Assembly (NCBI GenBank): GCA_017302015.1
Contig: JAFLEE010000022.1
Location: forward strand, 4,558-62,401
Length of the DNA: 57,844 nucleotides
Origin: Spirochaetota bacterium
Lineage (GTDB): Bacteria > Spirochaetota > UBA12135 > COTS27 > JAFLEE01
Reading direction: 5' to 3'
The notes beneath the pieces were generated by a model, which searched no databases, was not told the origin of the DNA, and saw only the letters and a program-made list of their open reading frames with translations. Below, piece after piece: positions 8,340 to 18,274 of this stretch. The first letter of the stretch is position 1, and the number at the start of each line of letters is the position of its first letter. Both the position numbers and the translations under genes were made by a program.

Positions 8340-9776
8340 CTAGACCTTGAGGGCGACGGACTTCGGCGCGAACCCGGCGAGGAGGGGGTCGACCTCGGCG
8401 AGGAAGGCGTCGGTGATCGCGGCGCTGCGGCCGGTGTAGCGGGAGGGATCCATGAGGGCGGCGAGGGCGGCGCGGTCGAGGGGGAAGGCGGGGCTCTCGG
8501 CGATGAGGTCGAGGAGGGGGTTGTCCTTCCCCTCGGCCTTCACGGCCTGGGCGGCCTTTTGGGAGAGTTCCCGGATGACCTCGTGGAGGTCCTGCCGGTT
8601 CCCGCCGCGCTTCACCCCCTCCATGAGGATCTCCTCGGTCATCATGAACGGCATCTCCTCGTCGAGGTGGCGCCGGATCATCTTCTCGTAGACCACGAGG
8701 CCCGCGCCCACGTTCTGCCAGATCTCGAGGATCGCGTCGACGGCGAGGAACGCTTGGGCGACCGAGAGGCGCTTGTTGGCCGAATCATCCAGCGTTCGCT
8801 CGAGCCATTGGTTGGCGGCGGTTTGGGCGGTGCTGTCGGCGAGGGGGATCACGAAGCGCGCGAGGCTCGTCATGCGCTCGCAGCGCATGGGATTGCGCTT
8901 ATACGCCATGGCGGAGGACCCGATCTGGCTCTTCTCGAAGGGTTCCTCCACCTCTTTTCGGTGGGCGAGGAGGCGGATATCCACGGCGAACTTGGACGCG
9001 CTTTGGGCGAGGCCCGAGAGCATCGAGAGCACCCGGTAATCGAGTTTGCGCGTGTAGGTCTGGCCGGTGACGGAGAGTTTTCGGGCGAAGCCGGCCTTGC
9101 GGGTGACGGAGGCGTCGAGGCGGTCGACCTTGGCGTGGTCGCCGTCGAAGAGGGTGAGGAAACTCGCCTGGGTGCCCGTGGTGCCCTTGATGCCGCGGAA
9201 GGGGAGCCGCTCGATGAGGTGGTCGAGATCCTCGAGGTCGAGCACGAGTTCCTGCATCCAGAGGCACGCGCGCTTGCCCACCGTCACGGGCTGGGCCGAT
9301 TGGAAATGGGTGAAGCCCAGGGTGGGGAGGTCGCGGTGCTTGCGGGCGAAGGCCCGCAGGTGCCAGAGCACGCCGAGGACCTTCTCGCGCAGGATCTTGA
9401 GCCCCTCGCGCATCTGGATGAGGTCGGTGTTGTCGCCGATGTCGGCGCTGGTGGCGCCCAGGTGGAGGATGGGCGCGGCCGACGGCGCCGCCTTTGCGAA
9501 GGTGTGCACGTGGGCCATGACGTCGTGGCGCACCTCCCGTTCCTTGGCCTCGGCGAAGGCGTAGTCGATGTCGTCGAGGTGCTCGCGCATCTGCGACAGC
9601 TGCCCCTCGGTGATGGGCAGGCCCTCTTCCTTCTCGGCCTCGGCCAGGGCGAGCCACAAGCGCCGCCAGGTCGAGAACTTGAAATCGGGGGAGAAGACGC
9701 GGGCCATCTCGGCGCTGGCATAGCGCTCGAGGAGCGGGTTGTCGTAGCGGTCTTTTCGGGTTTCCATCGGGTTCAT
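8340..9776 (-). CDS. purB: Adenylosuccinate lyase
   Basis: PurB cleaves adenylosuccinate to AMP and SAICAR to AICAR in purine synthesis. The protein has 478 residues, normal for the long form of the family. Visible motifs are HLGATSADIGDNTDLIQMRE, FTHFQSAQPVT and the fumarase/lyase signature GSSAMAYKRNPMRCERM. The ATG at 9776 overlaps the stop of the M23 peptidase gene as ATGA, which suggests coupled translation. An alternative ATG at 9767 is possible, and neither start has a clear ribosome-binding site. The reading frame also runs upstream to 10061 inside the peptidase gene, and that part is not coding. Confidence 0.95.
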   Translation of the reverse strand: MNPMETRKDRYDNPLLERYASAEMARVFSPDFKFSTWRRLWLALAEAEKEEGLPITEGQLSQMREHLDDIDYAFAEAKEREVRHDVMAHVHTFAKAAPSAAPILHLGATSADIGDNTDLIQMREGLKILREKVLGVLWHLRAFARKHRDLPTLGFTHFQSAQPVTVGKRACLWMQELVLDLEDLDHLIERLPFRGIKGTTGTQASFLTLFDGDHAKVDRLDASVTRKAGFARKLSVTGQTYTRKLDYRVLSMLSGLAQSASKFAVDIRLLAHRKEVEEPFEKSQIGSSAMAYKRNPMRCERMTSLARFVIPLADSTAQTAANQWLERTLDDSANKRLSVAQAFLAVDAILEIWQNVGAGLVVYEKMIRRHLDEEMPFMMTEEILMEGVKRGGNRQDLHEVIRELSQKAAQAVKAEGKDNPLLDLIAESPAFPLDRAALAALMDPSRYTGRSAAITDAFLAEVDPLLAGFAPKSVALKV

Positions 9777-10672
9777 TGGCGGAAGGAGACGTGGAAGTAC
9801 TCGGAGAGGGTGTTCCCCGACCAGTCTTCCACCACGACCTGGAAGGTGTGGCTGGCCTCGGTGGGCGTGAAGGCGCCCATGCGGTAATTGAATTTCTGGC
9901 CGTAGATGTCGTCGTGGCTCCAATGGGGGTCGACGACCAGGCCCTTGGGCTTCTTTCGCAGGACGGAGAAATCGTACTCCCGCAGCAGGCGGTCGTCCAC
10001 CCGCAGCGACACGCGCTTCACCGAGGTGCCGGTGTCGGCGTTCACGGTGCGGAACTTCCACGGGTCGAAGCCCTGGCGGAGGTCCCAGGCGAAAAGGAAG
10101 AGGGTCATCTCGCCCCGCCAGTGCATCGTCATCCAGTCCCGGAAGCGGAAGGGGCGCGGGTTGCCCTTCACCATGGCGAGGAACCCGGCGAGTTGGGGGC
10201 GGGTGGTGTCTTCGAGGGTCGGCAGGTACTTGAGGGGATTCACCAAGGCGCCGTTTTTTGTGTCTTCGACCACGAGGTGCAGGTGGGCCCCCATCGAGTA
10301 GCCGCTATCGCCCATGAAGCCGAGGCTCTCGCCGGTCTTGGCCGGGCCCAGGTTTTTGGGGATGCTCCCGCTCTGGAGGTGCATGTAGTGGGTGCGGAAC
10401 CCGCCCTCGTGCTCAACGATCACGTGGTTGCCGATGCCCACCACCGGGCGGTTGGGGTTCGTTTCCGCGTCGCTGGCGAAGAGCACTTCGCCTTCATCGC
10501 AGGGGTAGATGGCCTGGGGCGTGGCGAAGTCGAGGCCGGAATGGAAATGGTCCCCCCGGGATTCCCCGAAGAGCGCCGAGATGCGCAGGATCTTGACGGG
10601 AAATTGCTTGGCTTGCCAGGCGCCGACGGGCAGCACCAGGAGGAGGAGGGCGAGGGGGATGGGGATTCGCAC
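9773..10672 (-). CDS. M23-family (LytM-type) metallopeptidase, exported
   Basis: This is a 299-residue protein starting with GTG at 10672 and a signal peptide (IPIPLALLLLVLPVGAWQA). Residues about 35-150 hold the LytM zinc motifs: HSGLDFA (HxGxD) and HLHLVVE (HxH), with THYMHLQSGSI between them. This is the peptidoglycan endopeptidase fold, acting in the periplasm. Residues about 160-299 form an extra domain with a beta-sandwich look (VVVEDWSGNTLSEYFHVSF). All metal ligands look intact, so it may be active. It overlaps purB by 4 bp. Confidence 0.9.
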   Translation of the reverse strand: MRIPIPLALLLLVLPVGAWQAKQFPVKILRISALFGESRGDHFHSGLDFATPQAIYPCDEGEVLFASDAETNPNRPVVGIGNHVIVEHEGGFRTHYMHLQSGSIPKNLGPAKTGESLGFMGDSGYSMGAHLHLVVEDTKNGALVNPLKYLPTLEDTTRPQLAGFLAMVKGNPRPFRFRDWMTMHWRGEMTLFLFAWDLRQGFDPWKFRTVNADTGTSVKRVSLRVDDRLLREYDFSVLRKKPKGLVVDPHWSHDDIYGQKFNYRMGAFTPTEASHTFQVVVEDWSGNTLSEYFHVSFRQ

Positions 10673-10762
10673 GCCCCCAAGTATCCCCTCGGGTGGGGGG
10701 TTTCCTCAAGTTCGTCACCCCGCGGCCCCGGGGCGACGGAAATGACGCATGGGTGGCGTCCG

Positions 10763-10922
10763 GACTGAAACTGGGGATTTTGAAACCCTGACCTCGCCGG
10801 GGCATGCCCTCTCCCGCGGGAGGTGGGAGTCCCTTCCGTCGCGCGGCAGCGCCAGCCGCTGGGCCCGAGTGCGTTTTTACGGGTGGCGCTGAGGCGCTCC
10901 TCCAGGGACTCCCACCTCCCGC
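10763..10922. repeat. Interspersed palindromic repeat, copy A (complete)
   Basis: Outer arms GCGGGAGGTGGGAGTCCCT (10816-10834) and its exact reverse complement (10904-10922) form a 19-bp perfect stem. Inside, AGCGCCA (10848-10854) pairs with TGGCGCT (10884-10890). The unit from GACTGAAAC at 10763 to GAGGCGCTCC near 10900 recurs at 18275-18413. The element is in intergenic DNA and would form a long RNA hairpin if transcribed. Confidence 0.8.
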
Positions 10923-11073
10923 TACGAGGACGGCTTCCACCGTCGACGGTCAAGTAAAAGGCTTCGCCTTTTGAAGGGGGGGTGAGGAGAATCAATTTTT
11001 CTCTTCTGGGAAGCTTTATTAGGAAAGCGATTCGTAGAATGGCCTAGTGGATAGCGCGGCACTTCCCCATATG

Positions 11074-11099
11074 CCCCACCCTCAATCTTGAGGGTGGGG
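11074..11099. repeat. Perfect hairpin, 12-bp stem, 2-base loop
   Basis: CCCCACCCTCAA (11074-11085) is exactly complementary to TTGAGGGTGGGG (11088-11099). No T-run follows on either side, so it is not an obvious intrinsic terminator. Confidence 0.7.
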
Positions 11100-11149
11100 G
11101 TTGTGACCGGGTCTGCTTGGGTGGGACGGCGACCTGAGCGAAGAGGGCA

Positions 11150-11196
11150 CCTTCAGGCCTGCCCGCGCCAGCATGGCGCGATTGCAGGCCTGAAGG
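11150..11196. repeat. Two-level perfect hairpin
   Basis: The outer stem is CCTTCAGGCCTGC (11150-11162) with GCAGGCCTGAAGG (11184-11196). The inner stem is CGCGCCA (11164-11170) with TGGCGCG (11174-11180) around a GCA loop. It may be a structured RNA or a mobile repeat; no downstream T-run is present. Confidence 0.7.
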
Positions 11197-11384
11197 CGCT
11201 GAGGGCAGGATGACAAAAGGTCATTAATCGGATCGTCGCGCCAGGAGGGCGCAATCAGGCGACCGGCAGGATGCCCGAAGCGTTCAGGTCATCGTTCCCG
11301 CCCCGCGACCCGGGCACGGCCTGGGAGTTGATAAAAGCGGAGAATTTGTCAGGAGACGCACCGGGTCCGTCGTTTGCCCCAAGT

Positions 11385-11390
11385 TATAAT
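11385..11390 (+). promoter_or_regulatory. Candidate -10 box for pgi
   Basis: A perfect TATAAT predicts a start near 11397 and a leader of about 51 bases. No -35 match is seen at 16-18 bases upstream. Confidence 0.4.
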
Positions 11391-11447
11391 AACGGGAGGA
11401 TTCGACCCCGTCGATCCCCGAATTTCATCCCCCTTTCGGAGCCCCCC

Positions 11448-13076
<1,629 letters not shown>

Positions 13077-13146
13077 GGGCCCCGGCCGCTCGGCGGCACA
13101 GGTATCGAATCTCGGATTCCGCGCGTATCGCGGCGTTCCTCTCACC

Positions 13147-13182
13147 GATCCATTGCGCTTAGGGGTCGAAGCGCAATGGATC
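13147..13182. repeat. Perfect inverted repeat downstream of pgi
   Basis: GATCCATTGCGCTT (13147-13160) pairs exactly with AAGCGCAATGGATC (13169-13182) around AGGGGTCG. It could end the pgi transcript, but there is no T-run after it. Confidence 0.65.
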
Positions 13183-13288
13183 TCGGAATCGTTTGGAAGA
13201 CGGGCCAAACTACCTGTTCGCGGCCGGGGTGGGCTTCCCACGATTTCACTCACCATGCCTTCCAAATCCTCGAGGATCCCTGAAAACC

Positions 13289-13316
13289 TTTACATTCATG
13301 TATGAGCCAATGTAAA
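13289..13316. promoter_or_regulatory. Dyad-symmetric site, possible operator
   Basis: TTTACATT (13289-13296) and AATGTAAA (13309-13316) form a dyad with a 12-base centre. It lies about 65 bases upstream of the -10 box of the GT2 gene, where an activator or repressor could bind. The binding protein is unknown. Confidence 0.35.
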
Positions 13317-13380
13317 CAAACGTTGCGATTTTTCACGGATTCTCCGTGGGATTTTCCTGGAATTTCAGTCTCTTCCTCTA

Positions 13381-13389
13381 TGCTATAAT
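13381..13389 (+). promoter_or_regulatory. Extended -10 promoter of the GT2-glpD-like operon
   Basis: TGCTATAAT is a perfect match to TGnTATAAT. The predicted start is near 13396, giving a 42-base leader to the ATG at 13438. Confidence 0.55.
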
Positions 13390-13437
13390 TCAGCACTTTG
13401 ATCCCGATTTTCCCTATTTTTCCAACCAGGATTTTTC

Positions 13438-14976
13438 ATGGATTCCCATATCTTCGTCGAGATTCTGCTCGTTCTCCTCAAAATCACGTATTTGATCACC
13501 TCGATCCTGCTGATCATCTACGGCTCGAACTGCTACACCTACGTTTTCCTCTTCCTCAAGCACCGCAAGAAGCGCCGCGAGGCCGATGAGCATTTCCTGA
13601 AGGCGTTCTACGTGCGCCACAAGGAAAAAGACTTCCCGCCCGTCACCACCCAACTCCCGATCTTCAACGAGAAGTACGTGGCGCTGCGCCTCATCGACGC
13701 GGTGGTCGCCATGGATTACCCCCGCGAGAAGCACGAGGTGCAGGTGCTCGACGACTCCCTCGACGACACCTGGGACATCGTCGAGGCCCATATCCGCCCC
13801 CTCATCGAGCAGGGGCACGACATCAAGCATATCCGCCGCAGCGACCGCCGCGATTTCAAGGCCGGCGCCCTCCAGGCCGGGCTGGCCACCGCCCGGGGCG
13901 AGTTCGTCTCCATCTTCGACTCCGACTTCGTCCCCCCGCCCGAGTTCCTCAAGAAGACGGTGCCCTACCTCGTCGAGCAGCCCAAGGTCGGCTTCGTCCA
14001 GACGCGCTGGGGCCACCTCAACCGCAGCGAGAGCCTGCTCACCCGGGCCCAGGCCATCGGCATCGACGGCCACTTCGTCATCGAGCAGTCGGCGCGCCAA
14101 TGGTCGAACCTCTACCTGAACTTCAACGGCACGGCCGGCATCTGGCGCAAGGCCGCCATCAACGGCAGCGGCGGCTGGCAGGGCGATACCCTCACCGAAG
14201 ACCTCGACCTCTCCTACCGCGCCCAACTCGCCGGGTGGAAGACCGAGTTCCTCTTCGACGTCGAGTGCCGCGCCGAGATCCCCGCCGACATGAACGCCTT
14301 CAAGGCCCAGCAATTCCGCTGGGCGAAGGGCTCCATCCAGGTGGCCAAAAAGCTCCTCACCACCCTCTACCGCAGCCCGCTCTCCCCGTGGAAGAAGGCC
14401 CAGGCCACGGTGCACCTCACCCACTATTCGATCCACCCGCTCATCGTCATCAACGCCCTCATCTCGCTCCCCATGATCATGTTCACCGAGCAGATCAAGT
14501 TCTCGATGTACTACGTGCTCGTGGTGATGCTGCTTTCCCTGGCCACCTTCGCCCCCACCTTCATGTACGTCGTCAGCCAATGGGGCCGCGGCGCCGGCTG
14601 GATGCGCCGGCTCTGGGAGATCCCCTTCCTCGCCGTCGTGGGCATCGGCATCGGCGTGAACAATTCGTGGGCCGTCATCAGCGCCCTCTTCGGCGGCAAG
14701 GGCGTCTTCATCCGCACACCCAAGACCGGCAGCCAGGTCGACACCGGCGTGGCCAAGCGCAAGGCCCAGAGCAAGGGCTATAAGCTCAAGTGGAACTGGG
14801 TGATCGCCGTCGAACTCGCCCTCGCTTCCTACTGCCTCTACGCGTTCGCCTATTTCCTCAACCACGAGGCCGTCCCCGGCGGCTCGATCCTCGTCGCCCC
14901 CTTCCTGCTGCTCTACGGCGTGGCGTTCATGAGCGCCTTCCTCCTCTCCATCCGCCACAGCGTCCAGCGGTCGTGA
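13438..14976 (+). CDS. Processive family-2 glycosyltransferase (CslA/BcsA-like), membrane-bound
   Basis: This 512-residue membrane enzyme has an N-terminal transmembrane helix (about 5-40), a cytoplasmic GT-A domain and four or more C-terminal helices. Catalytic elements of processive GT2 enzymes are all present: VLDDSLDDT, FDSDFVPP (DxD), TEDLDLSYRA (TED) and QQFRWAKGS (QxxRW). Such enzymes polymerise a beta-linked glycan from a nucleotide sugar and export it. The length and spacing resemble CslA/glucomannan synthase-like enzymes more than BcsA, since no PilZ domain is seen. AGGA lies six bases before the ATG. The next gene begins inside its stop (GTGA). Confidence 0.88.
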   Translation: MDSHIFVEILLVLLKITYLITSILLIIYGSNCYTYVFLFLKHRKKRREADEHFLKAFYVRHKEKDFPPVTTQLPIFNEKYVALRLIDAVVAMDYPREKHEVQVLDDSLDDTWDIVEAHIRPLIEQGHDIKHIRRSDRRDFKAGALQAGLATARGEFVSIFDSDFVPPPEFLKKTVPYLVEQPKVGFVQTRWGHLNRSESLLTRAQAIGIDGHFVIEQSARQWSNLYLNFNGTAGIWRKAAINGSGGWQGDTLTEDLDLSYRAQLAGWKTEFLFDVECRAEIPADMNAFKAQQFRWAKGSIQVAKKLLTTLYRSPLSPWKKAQATVHLTHYSIHPLIVINALISLPMIMFTEQIKFSMYYVLVVMLLSLATFAPTFMYVVSQWGRGAGWMRRLWEIPFLAVVGIGIGVNNSWAVISALFGGKGVFIRTPKTGSQVDTGVAKRKAQSKGYKLKWNWVIAVELALASYCLYAFAYFLNHEAVPGGSILVAPFLLLYGVAFMSAFLLSIRHSVQRS

Positions 14977-16595
14977 GCGACGGGGGCGACCGGCCTGCGC
15001 TGCGGAAGCAGCTCGCCCACCGAGAATACGACGTCTTTATCGCCGGCGGCGGCATCAACGGCGCCGTCTCGGCCGCCGCCCTCGCGGGCATGGGCGCCGC
15101 GGTGGCCCTCGTCGACCGAGGCGATTTCGCCGGCGGCACCAGCCAAGAGAGTTCCTGCCTCGTCTGGGGGGGGATCAAGTACCTCGAGGGGGCCGAACTC
15201 CGCCTCGTGCGCGAACTCTGCCGCTCCCGCAACGCCCTCCTCTCCGAACTCCCCGATTTCGTGCGCGAGACCCGGTTCCTCGCCCCCCACGATCCCGGCT
15301 TCCGCCACGGCGCCGCGATGCTGCGCCTGGGCACCTGGCTCTATTGGTGGCTCGGGGGCAACGCCACCCGCCGCCCCGCTTGGCACGGCGCGAAGGCCCT
15401 GGCCTCCCTCGAGGCCGCGCTCCCCATGGGGCTCTTCGACGGCGCCGTGGAATATTCCGACGGCCTCCTTTCCGACGGGGACGCGCGCCTGGTGATGCAT
15501 TTCATCCAGCGCGCCGACGACGGGGGCGCCGCCTGCCTCAATTACGCCGAACTCCTCGAATCCTCGCGGGACCCGGGGGGCAAATGGGTCCTGCGGGTGC
15601 GCGACGGGGTCGACGGGGAGGAGTTCACGGTGAAGAGCCGGGTCTTCATCAACGCGGCGGGGCCCTGGGCCGGGGAACTCAACGAGGGCGGGGGGATCCA
15701 GACCAAGCACCGCCTGCTGCTCTCCAAGGGCGTGCACCTCGTGGTGCGCGAGATCGCCGACCCCTCCCGGGTGCTGGCGTTCTTCGGGGACGACGGGCGG
15801 CTCTTCTTCGTCATCCCCTTCGGGGGCCGCTCCCTCGTGGGCACCACCGACACCCGCGTCGACCACGTGGACGAGGCGTTCGTCACGCCGGGGGACCGCC
15901 GCTTCATCCTGCGAAACCTCAATAAGCGCCTGCGCCTCGCGTCCCCGCTCACCGAGGCCGATATCCTCTCCGAACGCTGCGGGGTGCGGCCGCTGGCCGT
16001 GGCGGGGCACCGGGGGCACGACGCCGACCTCGATTGGATGCGCCTCTCCCGACGCCACGTGGTGGAGGTCGACGCCCGCCGCCGCCACCTGACCCTCTTC
16101 GGCGGCAAACTCACCGATTGCCTCAACCTCGGCGCCGAGGTCGTGCGGGAAGTGCGCCACCTGGGCGTGCTCACCCCCCACGCCCAGGCCGAATGGTGGC
16201 GCACCAGCGACCACGAGACGAGGGAAAAATTCCTGGCGATGGCCGCGCCGAGGCTCTCCGTGAGCGCCGGCACGCGATCGGCCCAGGCCGCCTGGGCCTC
16301 GCGCCTTTGGATGCGCTACGGGGCGGCCGCGAACCAGCTCTTTCCCGCGCTGGCGGGGGGGAAGGGGGCCGGATTTGAAATCTTCCCCGATTCCGAATAT
16401 CTTTGGGCGGAGGCCGGTCTGGCCCGAACCCGGGACCGCGTCGTGCACCTCGACGACCTCCTGAGACGGCGCACCCGGTTGGCCCTGCGGTTCGCGAAAT
16501 CCGAGTTGGCCGAAAGCAAGCCCCTTCGCGAACTCAACCGAAAACTCTTCGGGAAGGACGCGGGCGCGGAATGGGAGCGCTGCTTCGGGCGCTAG
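14973..16595 (+). CDS. FAD-dependent glycerol-3-phosphate dehydrogenase/oxidase
   Basis: This protein has 540 residues from the GTG at 14973, which overlaps the previous stop as GTGA. The frame is open further upstream inside the GT2 gene, but that part is out-of-frame translation of the GT2. The N-terminal dinucleotide site is FIAGGGINGAVSAAALAGMG, followed by FAGGTSQESSCLVWGGIKYL (GlpD-type flavin region), FFVIPFGGRSLVGTTDTRVD and LTLFGGKLTDCLNLG. GlpD enzymes oxidise glycerol 3-phosphate to dihydroxyacetone phosphate and pass electrons to quinone at the inner membrane. The coupling to a glycan synthase is unusual, so a related substrate cannot be excluded. Confidence 0.88.
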   Translation: MSDGGDRPALRKQLAHREYDVFIAGGGINGAVSAAALAGMGAAVALVDRGDFAGGTSQESSCLVWGGIKYLEGAELRLVRELCRSRNALLSELPDFVRETRFLAPHDPGFRHGAAMLRLGTWLYWWLGGNATRRPAWHGAKALASLEAALPMGLFDGAVEYSDGLLSDGDARLVMHFIQRADDGGAACLNYAELLESSRDPGGKWVLRVRDGVDGEEFTVKSRVFINAAGPWAGELNEGGGIQTKHRLLLSKGVHLVVREIADPSRVLAFFGDDGRLFFVIPFGGRSLVGTTDTRVDHVDEAFVTPGDRRFILRNLNKRLRLASPLTEADILSERCGVRPLAVAGHRGHDADLDWMRLSRRHVVEVDARRRHLTLFGGKLTDCLNLGAEVVREVRHLGVLTPHAQAEWWRTSDHETREKFLAMAAPRLSVSAGTRSAQAAWASRLWMRYGAAANQLFPALAGGKGAGFEIFPDSEYLWAEAGLARTRDRVVHLDDLLRRRTRLALRFAKSELAESKPLRELNRKLFGKDAGAEWERCFGR

Positions 16596-16697
16596 GCCCG
16601 CCCGGCGATCCGGCATGAACCAAGCGAACGAAATCCCCGTCCCCCCATCCCCTCCCGGCGCCCGGGGAGGCGACCCGGGACGGGAAAGGAGCCCCCG

Positions 16698-16988
16698 ATG
16701 ATCGAAACCACCCCGCGGCACCGACTCTATATCCAGGTCTGCGAGCACGTGAAGCCCGGTGTCCAATCCTGCGGGGCGGTGGGGGCCCCATTGCGGGAGC
16801 AACTGAAGGCGCGAGTGGCCGCCCTCGGCCTCGCCAAGGAAATCCGCGTCATGAAATCGGGCTGCTTCGGCGTGTGCGAGGAGGGGCCCAACGTGTTCCT
16901 CTTCCCCCACGGCGTGTGGTTCCACCACGTGGGCGTCCAAGATCTGGAGGATATCCTCCAGCGGGCCCGGTCGCTTGCCGGCGTTTGA
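16698..16988 (+). CDS. Thioredoxin-fold 2Fe-2S ferredoxin
   Basis: This is a 96-residue protein of the (2Fe-2S) thioredoxin-like ferredoxin family. Its cysteines occur as YIQVCEHVKPGVQSCGA and KSGCFGVCEEGPNVFLFPHG, the expected four-Cys arrangement, and the length is normal for the family. It is likely a small electron carrier in the cytoplasm. GGAG lies upstream of the ATG. A 28-codon ORF (16615-16701) ends across its start codon as ATGA; it could be a leader peptide, but that is speculative. The PcfJ-like gene starts inside its last codons. Confidence 0.85.
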   Translation: MIETTPRHRLYIQVCEHVKPGVQSCGAVGAPLREQLKARVAALGLAKEIRVMKSGCFGVCEEGPNVFLFPHGVWFHHVGVQDLEDILQRARSLAGV

Positions 16989-18252
16989 CGGCTGGAAACT
17001 CCGCTACGACGGCGGCGAGCTCCGCCTCCTGCCGCGGCGGGCCGACGGCACGGGCTGGGTCTTCGGCTCATGGGAGGATGGGCTCCCGGTGTGGAAGATC
17101 CCCGCGGGGGGAACGCGAACCCCCGTCCAGCCCGACCTCGAGAAAGAACTCCCCGATCCCCTCGCCGAAGGGATCTGGGACCGCTCGCCGCTCGCCGTAA
17201 GGCAATACCAGGCCACGGTGCCGCTTTGGGCCTGGGGCTTGCGCCTCGGTTTCGGCCGCTATCTCGCCCTGCGTTTCCTCGCCAAACAGCTCCAAGCCCG
17301 CGATCTCTCCCGAAGCCATCCGCTCCTCTTCGCGCTCATCATCCATAAGGCCCTCGCCTCCCGCGGCGATCCCCAGCGCTTCGCCCCCTGGTTCGGCCTC
17401 AAGCGCCGCGAGATCCTGGGCCGCCTCGGCCTCCCCGCCCAGGAATCGGTGGTGCGCCTCCTCTCGCGCCTCGATCCCGCCGGCGCCACGCGCGTCGACC
17501 TCACGATGCTCAAGGCCAGCCTCGAGAGCCCCATCCTCCGCAAACTCCTCTCCGAACTCGACGGCTTTCCCCTGCGCCTCATCGAACTCCTGCGGCGCCA
17601 CCCCGGTTTCTTCGATACCCGTTTCTTCCGCCACGAATTGGCCCAGGCGCGCAAGGGCGTTTCTATAGAAGGAAAGCCCGACCGCGGATCCCGGCCGGAA
17701 CTGGAGGATTTCATCGCGCGCCTTCCCACCATGCTCCTGGCTTGGCGCGAGATCCAGAAGCAGGCCGAGCGGGTGGGGAAACGGCAGCCCCGGGTAAGGC
17801 TTTCCGAGATCGGCACTTGGGAAAAGGTGCTCGCCCTCTCGCGGCTTTGGGCCCGCGTGCCCGATCTGTCGCGGCCGCCCCAGCCGCCGGCGCGGGAGCG
17901 GGGCGTGCCCCTCGCGGTGCCCTTCCCGCCGCCGGTGGTGCCGCCGAACCGGGAGATCCGCGCGGTTCCCGATAGCCAGGCGCTCCTCGCCGAAGGCGAG
18001 GCGATGAGCCACTGCGTGGGCACCTACACCGCCCGCATCCTGCGCCGCCAATGCGATATCTACCACGTGGCCCACGCCGGGGAGCACGCCACCCTCGAGA
18101 TCCGGTTATCACGCGGCCGGCCCCAGCCCGGGGAATTGCGCAGTTTCGAGAACCGCCACGTCTCTCCGCGGCTTCGGGCCTTCGTCGGCGATTGGTTCCG
18201 GGAAGAGACCGGGATGGAGTTTGTGGATTTGGGGAAGCGGGAGAGTGGTTAG
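16975..18252 (+). CDS. PcfJ-like domain protein
   Basis: This 425-residue protein starts with TTG at 16975, overlapping the ferredoxin gene by 14 bp. Residues about 330-415 carry the PcfJ-like signature: LLAEGEAMSHCVGTYTARIL, then HAGEHATLEIRL and LRSFENRHVSPRLRAFVGDW. The first 300 residues are helical and Arg/Leu-rich without a recognised domain. PcfJ-like proteins are named after an enterococcal conjugative-plasmid protein; their molecular function is not established. No other conjugation gene is seen, so a plasmid role is not supported here. Confidence 0.7.
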   Translation: MPAFDGWKLRYDGGELRLLPRRADGTGWVFGSWEDGLPVWKIPAGGTRTPVQPDLEKELPDPLAEGIWDRSPLAVRQYQATVPLWAWGLRLGFGRYLALRFLAKQLQARDLSRSHPLLFALIIHKALASRGDPQRFAPWFGLKRREILGRLGLPAQESVVRLLSRLDPAGATRVDLTMLKASLESPILRKLLSELDGFPLRLIELLRRHPGFFDTRFFRHELAQARKGVSIEGKPDRGSRPELEDFIARLPTMLLAWREIQKQAERVGKRQPRVRLSEIGTWEKVLALSRLWARVPDLSRPPQPPARERGVPLAVPFPPPVVPPNREIRAVPDSQALLAEGEAMSHCVGTYTARILRRQCDIYHVAHAGEHATLEIRLSRGRPQPGELRSFENRHVSPRLRAFVGDWFREETGMEFVDLGKRESG

Positions 18253-18274
18253 GCCCGCACGCCTAGGAGCCCTC

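Larger units (their letters stand above)
10673..11447. other. Structured intergenic region upstream of pgi
   Basis: There is no credible gene in these 775 bases. They contain a large palindromic repeat (10763-10922), two strong hairpins (11074-11099 and 11150-11196) and a TATAAT box (11385-11390). Confidence 0.6.
13077..13437. other. Intergenic region with two inverted repeats and a promoter
   Basis: These 361 bases lie between pgi and the GT2 gene. They hold a 14-bp-arm hairpin (13147-13182), an 8-bp dyad (13289-13316) and an extended -10 box (13381-13389). No gene was seen. Confidence 0.6.

Noticed and set aside
7671..9887. 738-codon open frame on the plus strand
   Set aside because: It is antisense to purB and the cytidylyltransferase, is dominated by Gly/Glu/Val repeats typical of reverse reading of G+C-rich genes, and has no domain.
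8340..10061. Long 5' extension of purB
   Set aside because: The extra 95 residues are Arg/Pro/His-rich and lie within the M23 peptidase gene; PurB homology begins at about 9776.
11041..11115. tRNA-like start (CCTAGTGGATAGCGC)
   Set aside because: The T-arm consensus (GGTTCGAATCC type) and a matching acceptor stem are missing, so no cloverleaf can be drawn.
13414..14958. 514-codon frame antisense to the GT2 gene
   Set aside because: It is a Glu/Gly/Val-rich shadow of the GT2 gene, whose catalytic motifs are all on the plus strand.
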